From Thiocapsa roseilacustris (GTDB lineage: Bacteria > Pseudomonadota > Gammaproteobacteria > Chromatiales > Chromatiaceae), in contig NZ_JBBWVE010000002.1 of the NCBI RefSeq assembly GCF_041903755.1, positions 1-64,000 on the forward strand: a stretch of DNA of 64,000 bases, read 5' to 3'. This document shows, one piece after another, positions 26,137 to 35,384 of the stretch (positions are counted from its first letter, which is position 1; every line of letters starts with the position of its first letter). A program made the translations under genes and the position numbers. The notes under the pieces are model-generated. The model was given only the letters and a program-made list of their open reading frames with translations, was not told where the DNA came from and ran no database searches.

Positions 26137-29130
26137 ATGCTCGCGAGACTGGTGAACTTCGAAACCAAGGTGACGCTGATCGCCGACAGCGGCGTTCAGT
26201 TCCTCGACTTCGGCTTGACCCTCGCGTTGCGCAAGGCCCTGCCGGGTGAGTTCGTGGTGCAGGAGAGCAACCGCTCGCTCGCGCGTCTGCTCTACGACGA
26301 GCGCACCAACCAGCTCTACTGGCCCGACCGTCCGGGCATCCCGCTGAAGTCTCAACTGAGCGTGCCGGTGGACGACTCGGCGCGCCTGCTCGACGGCATC
26401 TGGTTGCCGGTGCCCGTGCTGCGACTGCATCCGCCGCGGCGCTTCGCGACGGGCCCCGAGACCTGGGCACGGCTGCGCCTCTTGGCCCTCTCCGCGGAGG
26501 AGTCGGCTGCGACCGATCACACCCATCGGCTCACCCTCGCCATCGACACCAACCTGCTGGCCGATGCCGAAGACCTGCGCTATCTGGCCCCGACCGAGGC
26601 CGATGTGGGCGCGGGCGCGGCCTTCGCCTTCGCGCACCGCGCCCACGAGATCGGCTGGTTTCCGGAGCTGCCCTGGGTGGCGGGCTGGATCCAGGAGGTC
26701 TTCGACGAGCGTGCCGGCCCGCGTCTGCGTCTGCCGCCCGAGGACGTGGAGGCGGAGCGCGAGCGTCTCGCCCATCACGCCCATTATCTCAACCTGCTCG
26801 CGGTCATCGGCGAGGCCGGCTGCATCCCCGAGATCAAGCTGCTCGGCAACAAGGCGACCGACGTGCAACCGGCGGTGCCGGTCGACATGGTGCTCGACGT
26901 CGGCAACTCGCGCACCTGCGGCATCTTGATCGAGCAGCACGCCAAGGAGGGCGACGTGCTCGGACGCCGCTACGAGCTGGAGCTGCGTGACCTGTCCCAG
27001 CCGCAGCACCGCTACAACGAGCCCTTCGAGAGCCGCGTCGAGCTCGCCCAGGCGACCTTCGGCAAGGAGCACTGGGCGCACAAGAGCGGACGCGCCGGGG
27101 CCTTCCTCTGGCCGACCATCGCCCGCGTCGGCCCCGAGGCCGCGCGCATGGCCGGGCGTCGGCGCGGCACCGAAGGGGCCACCGGCATCTCCAGCCCCAA
27201 ACGCTATCTCTGGGACGAGGACCGCTTCGACACCGGCTGGCGCTTCAACAGCGCCTTCGTGCGCACCGAGATCGAGCCCATGGCCACGGCTGCGCCCTTC
27301 TGCAATCTCATCAACGAGGTCGGCACCGCGCTCTACACCTTGCCCGAGGCCGACCGCATGCCGGTCTTCATGCCGCACTACTCGCGCAGCGCCATGATGA
27401 TGTTCATGCTGGCCGAGGTCCTGACCCAGGCGCTCTGCCAGATCAACAGCCCGGCGCAGCGGCTGCGCATGCCCACGGCCGATCTGCCGCGGCATCTGCG
27501 CACGCTCATCCTGACCATCCCGCCCTCCATGCCCAAGCAAGAGCGCGATCTCTTCGCCGAGCGGATGCACCAGGCCGTCGGGTTGGTCTGGAAGGCGTTC
27601 GGCTGGCACCCCGAGGACGCGCCGATCGAGGGTCCCGGCGCCGAGCTGGCCTGGCCTCCGTTCCCGACCATCGAGGTGCGCTGGGACGAGGCGACCTGCA
27701 GTCAGGCGGTCTATCTCTACAGCGAGATCCAGAACACCTTCGCCGGGCGTGCGGAGGAGTTGTTCGCGATGGCCGGGCGGGTCCGCGATGCCGAGACCGG
27801 GGGCAGAACCGCAGGCGAGGGGCCGCGCCTGCGGATTGCGACCGTGGATATCGGCGGCGGCACCACGGATCTCGTCATCAACGACTATCTGCTCGAAGGT
27901 GGCCGCACCGGCGCCAATCGCACCATCGTCCCCGAGCAGCGCTTTCGCGACGGCTTCAAGGTCGCCGGCGACGACATCCTGCTCGAGGTCATCGGCGCGA
28001 CCCTGGTGCCGGCCCTCAAGGAGGCGGTCACCGCGGCCGGTGTGGAAGAGCCCGACGCCCTGCTCTCGCGCCTCATCGGTGCGGATCCGGTCGATGTCCA
28101 GGAGGGGATGCTCCGTCAGCAATTGGCGCTGCAGGTGCTTTACCCGGCCGGGCTCGCGGTGCTCAAGGCGTACGAACGCTTCGATCCGGTCCACGGCAGC
28201 GAGCCGCATACACTCGCGCTTTCCGAGCTGGTCGCCGAGATCAGCCCCGAGGGGCCGACCGACGCCGTCCTGGACTGGTTCGCCGGCGGCGTGCGTGACG
28301 CGACCGGCGGGACCGTCACCGGCTTCTCGCTGCTGGACTGCCCGGTTCGGCTCGATCTCGACCGCACCCACCAGTTGTTCATGGAGGAGCGGCTCGAAGT
28401 CACCCGCGCCGTGCGCTCACTGTGCGAGATCGCGCACCTCTACGATTGCGACCTACTGCTGCTGACCGGGCGCCCGTCACGCCTGCCGGGCTTCCAGGCA
28501 CTGGTGCGCGCACTTCTGCCGTTGCCGCCGGATCGGATCATCGCGATGCACGACTATCGCACGGGCGCCTGGTATCCCTTCAATCGACGCGGCCGCATCG
28601 CCGACCCCAAGACCACGGCGGCGGTCGGCGCCATGCTCTGTCTGCTCGGGCAGGGGCGGTTGCCCAACTTCTCGTTCAGAGCCAACGCCTTCCGCCCCTA
28701 CTCGACGATCCGCTATCTCGGCATGATCGACCGCAACCGGATGATCAAGGCCGGCGATGTCTATTACAGCGACGTGGACCTCGACGACCCCGAGTACCAA
28801 TTGCCCGAGACCACCATCCCCATGACCGGGGTGATGCACATCGGTTATCGTCAACTCGCCGCCGAGCGCTGGGGCGCCCAGCCGCTCTATCTGCTCGACT
28901 TTGCCGACGACGAGGTTCGCCGTCTGCTCTACACCCAAGGCGGCGTGCTCCAGGTGCGTTTGGAGCGGATGCGCGGCGTGAATGCCGAGCGGTTCCGAGT
29001 CGCCGCCGTGGAGTTGGAAGGCGGACGCGCCTTCGGTCGCGGTGTCGTGGCCCTGAAGCTCAATACACTGACCAGCATCGGGTTCGATCAGGACAGTTAC
29101 TGGCTCGACAGCGGGTCGATTTTCAGGTGA
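26137..29130 (+). CDS. srfB: SrfB family actin/Hsp70-like ATPase
   Basis: A 997-residue protein matching SrfB from its first residues (MLARLVNFETKVTLIADSGVQFLDFGL). It carries two phosphate-binding signatures of the actin/Hsp70 fold: DVGNSRTCG at residues 254-262 and DIGGGTTDLVI at 571-581. A third candidate adenosine motif is LLLTGRPSRLPGF near 780. Hence it probably binds and hydrolyses ATP, although 'virulence factor' is the only inherited annotation. No signal peptide or membrane helix is seen, so it should be cytoplasmic, perhaps docked to the N-terminal domains of the SrfA proteins. The gap before it holds a palindromic repeat, yet gene order suggests one transcript. Confidence 0.9.
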   Translation: MLARLVNFETKVTLIADSGVQFLDFGLTLALRKALPGEFVVQESNRSLARLLYDERTNQLYWPDRPGIPLKSQLSVPVDDSARLLDGIWLPVPVLRLHPPRRFATGPETWARLRLLALSAEESAATDHTHRLTLAIDTNLLADAEDLRYLAPTEADVGAGAAFAFAHRAHEIGWFPELPWVAGWIQEVFDERAGPRLRLPPEDVEAERERLAHHAHYLNLLAVIGEAGCIPEIKLLGNKATDVQPAVPVDMVLDVGNSRTCGILIEQHAKEGDVLGRRYELELRDLSQPQHRYNEPFESRVELAQATFGKEHWAHKSGRAGAFLWPTIARVGPEAARMAGRRRGTEGATGISSPKRYLWDEDRFDTGWRFNSAFVRTEIEPMATAAPFCNLINEVGTALYTLPEADRMPVFMPHYSRSAMMMFMLAEVLTQALCQINSPAQRLRMPTADLPRHLRTLILTIPPSMPKQERDLFAERMHQAVGLVWKAFGWHPEDAPIEGPGAELAWPPFPTIEVRWDEATCSQAVYLYSEIQNTFAGRAEELFAMAGRVRDAETGGRTAGEGPRLRIATVDIGGGTTDLVINDYLLEGGRTGANRTIVPEQRFRDGFKVAGDDILLEVIGATLVPALKEAVTAAGVEEPDALLSRLIGADPVDVQEGMLRQQLALQVLYPAGLAVLKAYERFDPVHGSEPHTLALSELVAEISPEGPTDAVLDWFAGGVRDATGGTVTGFSLLDCPVRLDLDRTHQLFMEERLEVTRAVRSLCEIAHLYDCDLLLLTGRPSRLPGFQALVRALLPLPPDRIIAMHDYRTGAWYPFNRRGRIADPKTTAAVGAMLCLLGQGRLPNFSFRANAFRPYSTIRYLGMIDRNRMIKAGDVYYSDVDLDDPEYQLPETTIPMTGVMHIGYRQLAAERWGAQPLYLLDFADDEVRRLLYTQGGVLQVRLERMRGVNAERFRVAAVELEGGRAFGRGVVALKLNTLTSIGFDQDSYWLDSGSIFR

Positions 29131-29167
29131 GCGCGGCCGAAGCTCTCGAAGCAAGGGGCGTGCGAAT

Positions 29168-29244
29168 GTAGGTTGTGCCGAGCGACAGCGAGGCACAACC
29201 AACCGCCGGCGAAAGTTGTGCTTCCTATCGTCAGCACAACCTAC
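29168..29244. repeat. 76-bp palindromic dispersed repeat, copy 4
   Basis: Arms GTAGGTTGTGC and GCACAACCTAC. It occupies the srfB-srfC gap in the same orientation as copy 3, so srfB is bracketed by direct copies of one element. Confidence 0.85.
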
Positions 29245-29281
29245 GGCGCTGCCTTTTTATGGGTGATCAAGCGAAGAAACC

Positions 29282-32059
29282 ATGACCGAGACATCGCACG
29301 CGTCACGCGCAGCCGACCTGATTCGCCGCAGCCGCGCCCTGTACGAGGGCAGCGGCGAGGCGATCGATTGGGTGGCCGAGACACGCCGTCACTCCCAGCG
29401 GCTCGACCGCGAGTCCGACAGCTTGACCGATAAGCTCAGGCGCACGCGCAACCTCGCCACCCGGCTCGGACGCGCCGCCGGTCGCTCGGTCAGCGTCGGC
29501 TTCTTCGGCCTGTCGCAGGCCGGCAAGTCCTATCTGATCTCCGCCCTCGCGGCAGGGGAGAGCGGCGAGCTGGAGACCCAGGTCGAGGGCCGACGGCTGA
29601 ACTTCATCCAGCACGTGAACCCGCCCGGCCACGGCAAGGAGGCGACCGGGCTGGTAACGCGCTTCACCCGCCGGCCGAGCACGGCACCGCGGGGCTATCC
29701 GCTGGAGCTGTCGCTCTTCTCCGAGGTCGATCTGGCCAAGGTGCTCGGCAACGCCTTCTTCAACGACTTCGACCGCGAGCAGGTTGAGGTCGACCTCTCG
29801 CCCGGCCATCTGCGTCGACACCTCGCCGCCCTGCAGGCGCGCCGCACCGCCGCGCCAACCGGGGGCGTGAGCGAGGACGACGTGGTCGACCTGCTCGAAT
29901 ATTTCGAGAAACGCTTCCCCAAGACCACCGAGCAGCTCAAGGCCGACTATTGGCCGACCGCGATCGCGCTCGCACCCTATCTGGAGCCGCCTGACCGCGC
30001 CGCGCTCTTCTCCGTGCTCTGGGGCGAGGTGCGCGAGCTGACCGAGACCTATCTGGCCCTGCGCCGGGGGCTGGCCGACGCCGGTCACGCCGACGCCGCC
30101 TATGCCCCGCTCGCCGCGCTGGTGCGCACCGATGCGAGCGGCGAGCTGAGCCAGGGCGACAGCATCATGAATGTGGACATCCTGGAGCGGCTCGGGCGCG
30201 ACGACGCCGACCGTATCGAGATCGTCCCGCGTCGCGGCGACACCCTGCTGCCGGCGGTTTCTCTGCCGCGCTCGCTGCTCGCGGCCCTGACGACGGAGCT
30301 GCGCTTTGTGCTCGCCGAGACGCCGCGTACCGGGCTACTGGAGCAGGTCGATCTGCTCGACTTCCCCGGCTATCGCGGACGTCTCGCGGTTGCGAATCTG
30401 GCGGAGGTGCGCAAGCAGCTCCAGGACGACCAGGTCGACCCGGTCGCCCAACTGGTGCTGCGCGGCAAGGTCGCCTTCCTCTTCGAGCGCTACACCGATG
30501 ACCAGGAGATGAACCTCCTCGTACTCTGTGCCCCCTCGCACAAGCAGAGCGATGTCAAAGACCTGGGGCCGGTTCTGGAGACCTGGGTCCATGCCACTCA
30601 GGGTGCGGATCCGGCCACCCGCGCGCGCCGCGATCCGGGTCTCATCTGGGCCTTCACCATGTTCGACTTCCGCCTCAACCCCGTCCCGAGCGAGACCGAG
30701 GACCTGATGCGCAAGGGCTGGGAAGGCATGATGAAGCTCGCCCTGCTGGAACGCTTCGGCGCCTACGACTGGCTGCGTGAATGGTCGCCCGGCAAGCCCT
30801 TCGCCAACCTCTTCCTGGTGCGCAAGCCGCGCATGGCGACTGCCGTCATCGAGACCGACGAGACCGGCGAGCAGGCCATCCTGCCCGGCCAGCGTGCGCG
30901 TCTCGATCTCTTGCGGCGGACCTTCTGCGAGGATCCGACGGTTCAGAAGCATCTCGCGGACCCCCAAGCGGCCTGGGACGCCATGCTGAGCTTCAACGAC
31001 GGCGGCATCGCGCGCCTCGCCGACTATCTCGGCCGGGTCGCCGCGCCCGAGGGTAAGCTCGCCCGGATCGGCGAGCAGCTCGACGCGGGGATCGAGGAGC
31101 TCGTCCGGCACCGCTTCGGACCCTATTTCCGCGCCGAGGGTGCGGCCGAGGTGGACAACAAACGCCGCCTCGCCGATCGGGTGGTCGGGGCGCTGCGTCA
31201 GCGACCCAATCGCTTCGCCGCCCTGCTCGGCGCGTTGCAGCCGCCCAAGGAGGGGCTGCGCGCGCTCTATCTGCGTGCCGACGTCGCGGCCGGCCAACCG
31301 GCACCGGCGACCTCGGCCGCCGCGCCGGATGCGGTCCGCACCCCGGCGCCCGGCGGCGACGGCGGCCTGATCGATCTGGATGCCCTGCTCGGCGGGGCCT
31401 CGTCCGGCTATCCCTCGGGTACGGACCGTGCGTCCACCAAGGGCGCCGCCGATACACCGCCCCCCGCGGCGACCAACGAGAACGCGGCACGCTTCGTCCG
31501 TGCGGTGCTCAGCTACTGGGTCGGTCACCTCAAGGCGCTGCCCGAGGATCCGCACTGGCTGCGCCACATGGGCCTGGACAAGGGCGCGCTCGAAGACCTG
31601 ATCGGCGAGCTCATCACCGGCGCCGACCGCTCGGGTCTGGATCAAGCCCTGATCGGCCTGATCGACAGCGCCGAGTCCCAGACCGCGGCAATGCGCTCTC
31701 AGCTCGCCGAGCGTCAGGTCTACGTCACCGCGACGCGCATCAATCGCTTCATCGATTACCTCGGCAGCGACGACTTGGCGCCCGACGACCGCCCGCGCTC
31801 TCTGGTCGGCCAACAGCGCCCGGTCTTCGCCCCGCCCCCGCCGATCCCGCCTCGCAGCATGCCTGTGTTGCCCGCGACCCCGGTCAATTTCCCCGCGCTC
31901 TTCATCGTCGACTGGTTCGAGGCGTTCCGAGCGCTCGCCATCGCCAACGCCGGCCACGCCGCCGGGCGCGACATCTCGCCCGAGCAGAATGCCCGGCTCG
32001 GCCAGGTCCTCGCCTTGGTCGCCGGCAGCAGCCCCGGCGGGGCTGTAGGGGCGACTTGA
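29282..32059 (+). CDS. srfC: SrfC family P-loop GTPase-like protein
   Basis: A 925-residue protein matching SrfC. The P-loop GLSQAGKS lies at residues 76-83 after a strand (SVGFF), and DFPG at 360-363 is a good switch II, together giving a large GTPase of dynamin-like character with a helical middle and C-terminus. No membrane helix is seen; a Pro/Ala/Gly-rich linker lies at about 665-735. The last codons (GGAVGAT) and the TGA stop fall inside a short hairpin (GGGGCGACT / AGTCGCCCC), so the native C-terminus may have been altered by repeat insertion. It sits 151 bases after srfB and 115 before the next cluster gene. Confidence 0.88.
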   Translation: MTETSHASRAADLIRRSRALYEGSGEAIDWVAETRRHSQRLDRESDSLTDKLRRTRNLATRLGRAAGRSVSVGFFGLSQAGKSYLISALAAGESGELETQVEGRRLNFIQHVNPPGHGKEATGLVTRFTRRPSTAPRGYPLELSLFSEVDLAKVLGNAFFNDFDREQVEVDLSPGHLRRHLAALQARRTAAPTGGVSEDDVVDLLEYFEKRFPKTTEQLKADYWPTAIALAPYLEPPDRAALFSVLWGEVRELTETYLALRRGLADAGHADAAYAPLAALVRTDASGELSQGDSIMNVDILERLGRDDADRIEIVPRRGDTLLPAVSLPRSLLAALTTELRFVLAETPRTGLLEQVDLLDFPGYRGRLAVANLAEVRKQLQDDQVDPVAQLVLRGKVAFLFERYTDDQEMNLLVLCAPSHKQSDVKDLGPVLETWVHATQGADPATRARRDPGLIWAFTMFDFRLNPVPSETEDLMRKGWEGMMKLALLERFGAYDWLREWSPGKPFANLFLVRKPRMATAVIETDETGEQAILPGQRARLDLLRRTFCEDPTVQKHLADPQAAWDAMLSFNDGGIARLADYLGRVAAPEGKLARIGEQLDAGIEELVRHRFGPYFRAEGAAEVDNKRRLADRVVGALRQRPNRFAALLGALQPPKEGLRALYLRADVAAGQPAPATSAAAPDAVRTPAPGGDGGLIDLDALLGGASSGYPSGTDRASTKGAADTPPPAATNENAARFVRAVLSYWVGHLKALPEDPHWLRHMGLDKGALEDLIGELITGADRSGLDQALIGLIDSAESQTAAMRSQLAERQVYVTATRINRFIDYLGSDDLAPDDRPRSLVGQQRPVFAPPPPIPPRSMPVLPATPVNFPALFIVDWFEAFRALAIANAGHAAGRDISPEQNARLGQVLALVAGSSPGGAVGAT

Positions 32060-32067
32060 GTCGCCCC
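32048..32067. repeat. Short hairpin repeat centred on the srfC stop codon
   Basis: GGGGCGACT, two bases, then AGTCGCCCC; the TGA stop spans its centre. A degenerate copy (GGGGCGACTTTAGTCGTCC) lies at 49739-49757 after the DNA ligase gene. Confidence 0.7.
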
Positions 32068-32174
32068 GAACAAGGCCGGCAGCCCTGCGCAGCCCGGATG
32101 CCGATGCCTGGAAATCGCCATGACCACGCGATCCCGTCAACACATTCATACCCCAAAGACCACAGGTAGACCCG

Positions 32175-33308
32175 ATGGCCCTGAAGATCGATCTCCACCC
32201 GGCCGGTCCGGGTTCCGCCCGGCTGCTGATCGGGGGCGCACGGCCGAGCCCCGAGACGGTCTCGCTCGCCCTGCAACGCAATGACGGGCGTTACCTGGGG
32301 CTCGATCGCCAATGGCAGATCACACCGCACTGGCACCCGATCTTCACCGCCGAGCCCTTATCCGACGGCCTCAGGCTCACCCTGGGCGCCGACCTGGTGG
32401 ACAGCATCGTCGGCGTCGGCGGCGCGCCGTTGCGCGTGGTCGCCAGGCTCGACGGCGTCGAGGACGCCGGCACCCTGCGGATCCGCGGCGACTTGATCGG
32501 ATCCGGCGCCGCTGCACCGCGCTCGGCATCCAGGGATCCGTTGGAGGAGACCATCAGCGTCCGCAGACCCGGAGCCGAGTCCACGCGGGACGCCGATCCT
32601 GTTTCCGACGCCGCCGACTTCTCGCTCGACCTCGAGGGTCATGCGGATCCCCGACCAGCCCCGCGCCCCGCCGCACGCTGGCCGTGGCTCGCACTCGCCG
32701 CCGTCCTGCTCTCGGCCGGCGGCGGTGTCGGCGCTTGGTGGCTCGGATGGTTCGGTGAGACACCGCTGTCGGATCCGGATGTCGCTGAGCTTGTCGAGCC
32801 GAGCCCGGCCCCTCCGCCCGCCCCGGAGGACGAGTCGGGATCGACGCAATTGGGTGAAACGATACCCCCTCCGGAACCCGATCCCAGCCTCACCGGCATC
32901 GCGCTGGCGAGCCGCTTCCTCGCCGACGGCCCGACCCCCGCGGCCATTTTCGAGCGCGCCGAGCAACTTGAGCAAGCCGGCGATTGCCCTGCCGCCTATG
33001 CCCTCTACAGCGAAGCCGCCAACGCCGATCCCACCTTCGCGGCCCGCCTTGCGCGTCGCTACGACCCGCTCTCCCATCGCCCCGGAACCTGCATCGCCGC
33101 CCCCGACATTCCCTACGCCATCGTCTACTACAGCGACGCCGCCGAAGCCGGCGACATCGAGGTCCAGCGCCGCCTCGGCCAGCTCATGGCCGAGCATGAG
33201 CCCTCCGGCCCGACCCACGAGGCGGGGCTTGGTTGGCTGCGGAAGGCGGCGGCTGGGGGTGACCAGGAAGAATCCCGATCGATTGAAAGCCTGGGCGGTG
33301 AGAGGTGA
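32175..33308 (+). CDS. Single-pass membrane protein with TPR/Sel1-like C-terminus, srf-associated
   Basis: A 377-residue protein closing the srf cluster. Residues 1-110 form a strand-rich domain, 115-165 an acidic linker, 169-191 a membrane helix preceded by an Arg/Pro-rich segment, 195-255 a Pro/Glu-rich spacer, and 255-370 a helical domain with Sel1/TPR-like pairs (CPAAYALYSEAANADP; YAIVYYSDAAEAGDIEVQRRLG; GLGWLRKAAAGGD). The orientation should place the Sel1-like part in the periplasm, like the C-terminal parts of the two SrfA proteins. The last residues may be altered, since its stop overlaps a truncated foreign gene. I know no name for it. Confidence 0.7.
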   Translation: MALKIDLHPAGPGSARLLIGGARPSPETVSLALQRNDGRYLGLDRQWQITPHWHPIFTAEPLSDGLRLTLGADLVDSIVGVGGAPLRVVARLDGVEDAGTLRIRGDLIGSGAAAPRSASRDPLEETISVRRPGAESTRDADPVSDAADFSLDLEGHADPRPAPRPAARWPWLALAAVLLSAGGGVGAWWLGWFGETPLSDPDVAELVEPSPAPPPAPEDESGSTQLGETIPPPEPDPSLTGIALASRFLADGPTPAAIFERAEQLEQAGDCPAAYALYSEAANADPTFAARLARRYDPLSHRPGTCIAAPDIPYAIVYYSDAAEAGDIEVQRRLGQLMAEHEPSGPTHEAGLGWLRKAAAGGDQEESRSIESLGGER

Positions 33309-33799
33309 TGCCATGGCCGAACGATCTGTCCAATGGATTGCATCTCATTGAAATGACTTTGTTCGAGGGCATTGCCGACGATGAGGATCACGAGAGCGGG
33401 ACGATTTATGTGCTGCGCAGCCAGTCAACGCTGCCGTTGATCGTGGAGAACCGGGAGCTGATCCACAAGATCGGCGTGACCGGCATGGATGTCGGAAAGC
33501 GCATCGCCAATGCCAAGCTCGACCCGACCTTCCTCATGGCAGATGTGGAGGTGGTCGCGACCTATAAGCTGTACAACATCAACCGGACCAAGCTGGAAAA
33601 CCTGATCCACCGCATCTTCGGCTCGGCACGTCTGGATATCGAGATCAAGGACCGGTTCGGGTTCCCCGTGGTTCCCAGGGAATGGTTTCTCGTACCGCGG
33701 CATGTGATTGACGAGGCCGTCGAGAAGATCCGGGACGGGACCATCACGCAGTACCTCTACGACACGGCAACCGCGGCGCTCGTGGAACGATCTGGCTGA
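33308..33799 (+). CDS. GIY-YIG (T5orf172-type) nuclease domain protein, probably N-terminally truncated
   Basis: A 163-residue product with the GIY-YIG/T5orf172 pattern: GTIYVLRS, then HKIGVTG.DVGKRIANA and an NRTKLENLIHRIF helix, followed by REWFLVP and the C-terminal helix. Related proteins I know place this domain at the end of a 400-500 residue chain and have the same NGLHLIEMTLFEG lead-in internally. Here that lead-in starts almost at the initiation codon, which itself overlaps the stop of the preceding gene (TGATG). The gene therefore looks like a 3' fragment joined to the srf cluster. Whether it is expressed is unknown. Confidence 0.65.
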   Translation: MPWPNDLSNGLHLIEMTLFEGIADDEDHESGTIYVLRSQSTLPLIVENRELIHKIGVTGMDVGKRIANAKLDPTFLMADVEVVATYKLYNINRTKLENLIHRIFGSARLDIEIKDRFGFPVVPREWFLVPRHVIDEAVEKIRDGTITQYLYDTATAALVERSG

Positions 33800-33992
33800 G
33801 TCGGGTACCCGCTGACCCTGACCAACCTCTACAGCGCGCGACCGACGAGGACTCGACAGCGTCGAAAGGACGCTTGGTGCGACTGTTGCTGCGGCTTACG
33901 GATAGCCAGACTTCTCCTGCAAGACATACGAGGCGGAGATACTTCGGCGCCTCTTGCCTCTTGGCGCTCAACGCCGAGCGGTCGGGTGGTGG

Positions 33993-34121
33993 ATGAACGA
34001 TGGCAAGGACCAACCCGAGTATGCTCGCGCAAAGACCCAAATCGAGGAGCTGAAGCAGGAACTCGCGCTCAAGGACGCCATCATCAACGATCTGCGGCAG
34101 CGGTTGTTCGGCAAAAAGAGC
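33993..34121 (+). pseudogene. 5' fragment of an IS66-like transposase
   Basis: MNDGKDQPEYARAKTQIEE, then a coiled-coil segment and RQRLFGKKS resemble the start of IS66-type TnpC proteins. At about 34120 the similarity stops and an IS91-type sequence begins in another frame. The 190 bases before it hold no recognisable gene. Confidence 0.5.
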
Positions 34122-34354
34122 TGCCGCTGGTCTGCCCCAACTGCGGTGCGGACATGCGCATCATCGCGTTCATCACCGATGCCGCGCCCGTCGAGCAGAT
34201 TCTCACCCACATCGGTGAGCCGTCCCGCCCGCCCCGGATCACGCCCGCGCGCGGACCGCCCGCCTGGGCCGATGCTCCCGAGCCGATGCCGGACTGGGAC
34301 CTCCTCAAAAAGCCTGAGCCCGACTTCGAGCTTGATCAGCGCATCGTGTGGTAG
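34120..34354 (+). pseudogene. 3' fragment of an IS91-family transposase
   Basis: LPLVCPNCGADMRIIAFI followed by ILTHIGEPSRPP and DFELDQRIVW is the zinc-binding C-terminal end of IS91/IS801-type rolling-circle transposases. Everything 5' of the CPNC motif is missing. Confidence 0.75.
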
Positions 34355-34499
34355 CAGCCGTCTCTCACAGAAGACGGTACAGCCCCTCTCGTCTCCCGGC
34401 GCCACGCTGCGCCGCCGATGCGAGCCCCCGCACCCCGCAACGCTCGCGCCTGCACCGCTCTCGACGGCCGTCAGCCCCGCTAACCTCCTGCCTCGGGCC

Positions 34500-35384
34500 A
34501 ACCTGGACGCTCAGGGTGGCTTGGATTTCCTATCCGTCGGCGAGGGCACCAAGGCCGGCCGCGCCTGGCGCACCCGCGTGATCTACGAGACCAACCTGCG
34601 CACCAGCTACGCCGCCGGTCGATCGGCGCAGCTCAAGGCCGCCGGCTTTCCGTATCTGCGCTACAAGCACAACGACAACGTGATGGTCCCGCGCCCGCAC
34701 CATCTGGCGCTCGACGACAAGATCTTCAGGGCCGACGATCCTTTCCTGCAGCATGCAGCGCCGCCGAACGGGTTTGGGTGCAAATGCTGGCTGGAGGGCG
34801 TCTCCGAGCGCGAGATGCGCCGTCTGGGCAAGACCGGCCCCGATGCCCCGCCCGCGGACTGGACCGCCGATGAGGGGTGGGACTATGCGTCGGGGGCGAG
34901 CGTGGGCGACGACATCAACCGACTGATCGCCGCCAAGACCGGCAAATGGCCGAACCAGATCGGCAAGGATTTCATGCAGGCGGCGGTGAATGTGCCGGAG
35001 GCGCCGGCGCTGCCACGCTATCCGACTGCCGTCGGCAGGGCGATGCAGCAGCCGATTCCGCAGGAGGCGGCTATACTGGACGACATGCCGATCGATGCGT
35101 ATACCGTCGCCCAAGTCCCCGGGCGGCCCCATCACGGCTGGCTCAAGCAGCAGCGCAGGCTCACGACCGTGAAGCTGCGCAAGGCCATCAGGTCGCTGCA
35201 GAAGCAAATCGCGCTGCATGAGGCGTGGATCGCGACGCCGTATGAAAAATTTCCGGCGGATAACGCGGACCCCGACGAGGTCAAATATCACCAAGAGTAC
35301 AAATGGCCCGCCGATATTGCTCGTCACCGGCAGTTGATCGAAATCCTGGAGGGTGTCATCCGTGAGCGAAACGACAAAACGTGA
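34500..35384 (+). pseudogene. Phage Mu gpF-like head morphogenesis protein, 5' truncated
   Basis: From about 34539 the frame reads GEGTKAGRAWRTRVIYETNL, then RYKHNDNVMVPRPHHLALD and GFGCKCWLEGVSEREMRRLG. This is the C-terminal part of Mu F/SPP1 gp7-type minor head proteins, including the conserved His and Cys block. The upstream part of the same open frame reads through foreign DNA, so there is no native start. The C-terminus looks complete and overlaps the start of the next small gene. Confidence 0.75.

Noticed and set aside
26128..28371. A 747-codon open frame antisense to srfB
   Set aside because: High-GC coding DNA often leaves the opposite strand open in this phase. The predicted protein is Arg/Gly/His-rich without motifs, while srfB has clear family signatures.
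22585..33308. Calling the srf genes a pathogenicity island
   Set aside because: The virulence label comes from gene names only; no secretion system, toxin or adhesin is present in the window.
33954..35384. One 476-codon gene
   Set aside because: The frame runs through an IS66-like start, out-of-frame IS91 sequence and then a phage gpF C-terminus; it is a chance read-through of joined fragments.
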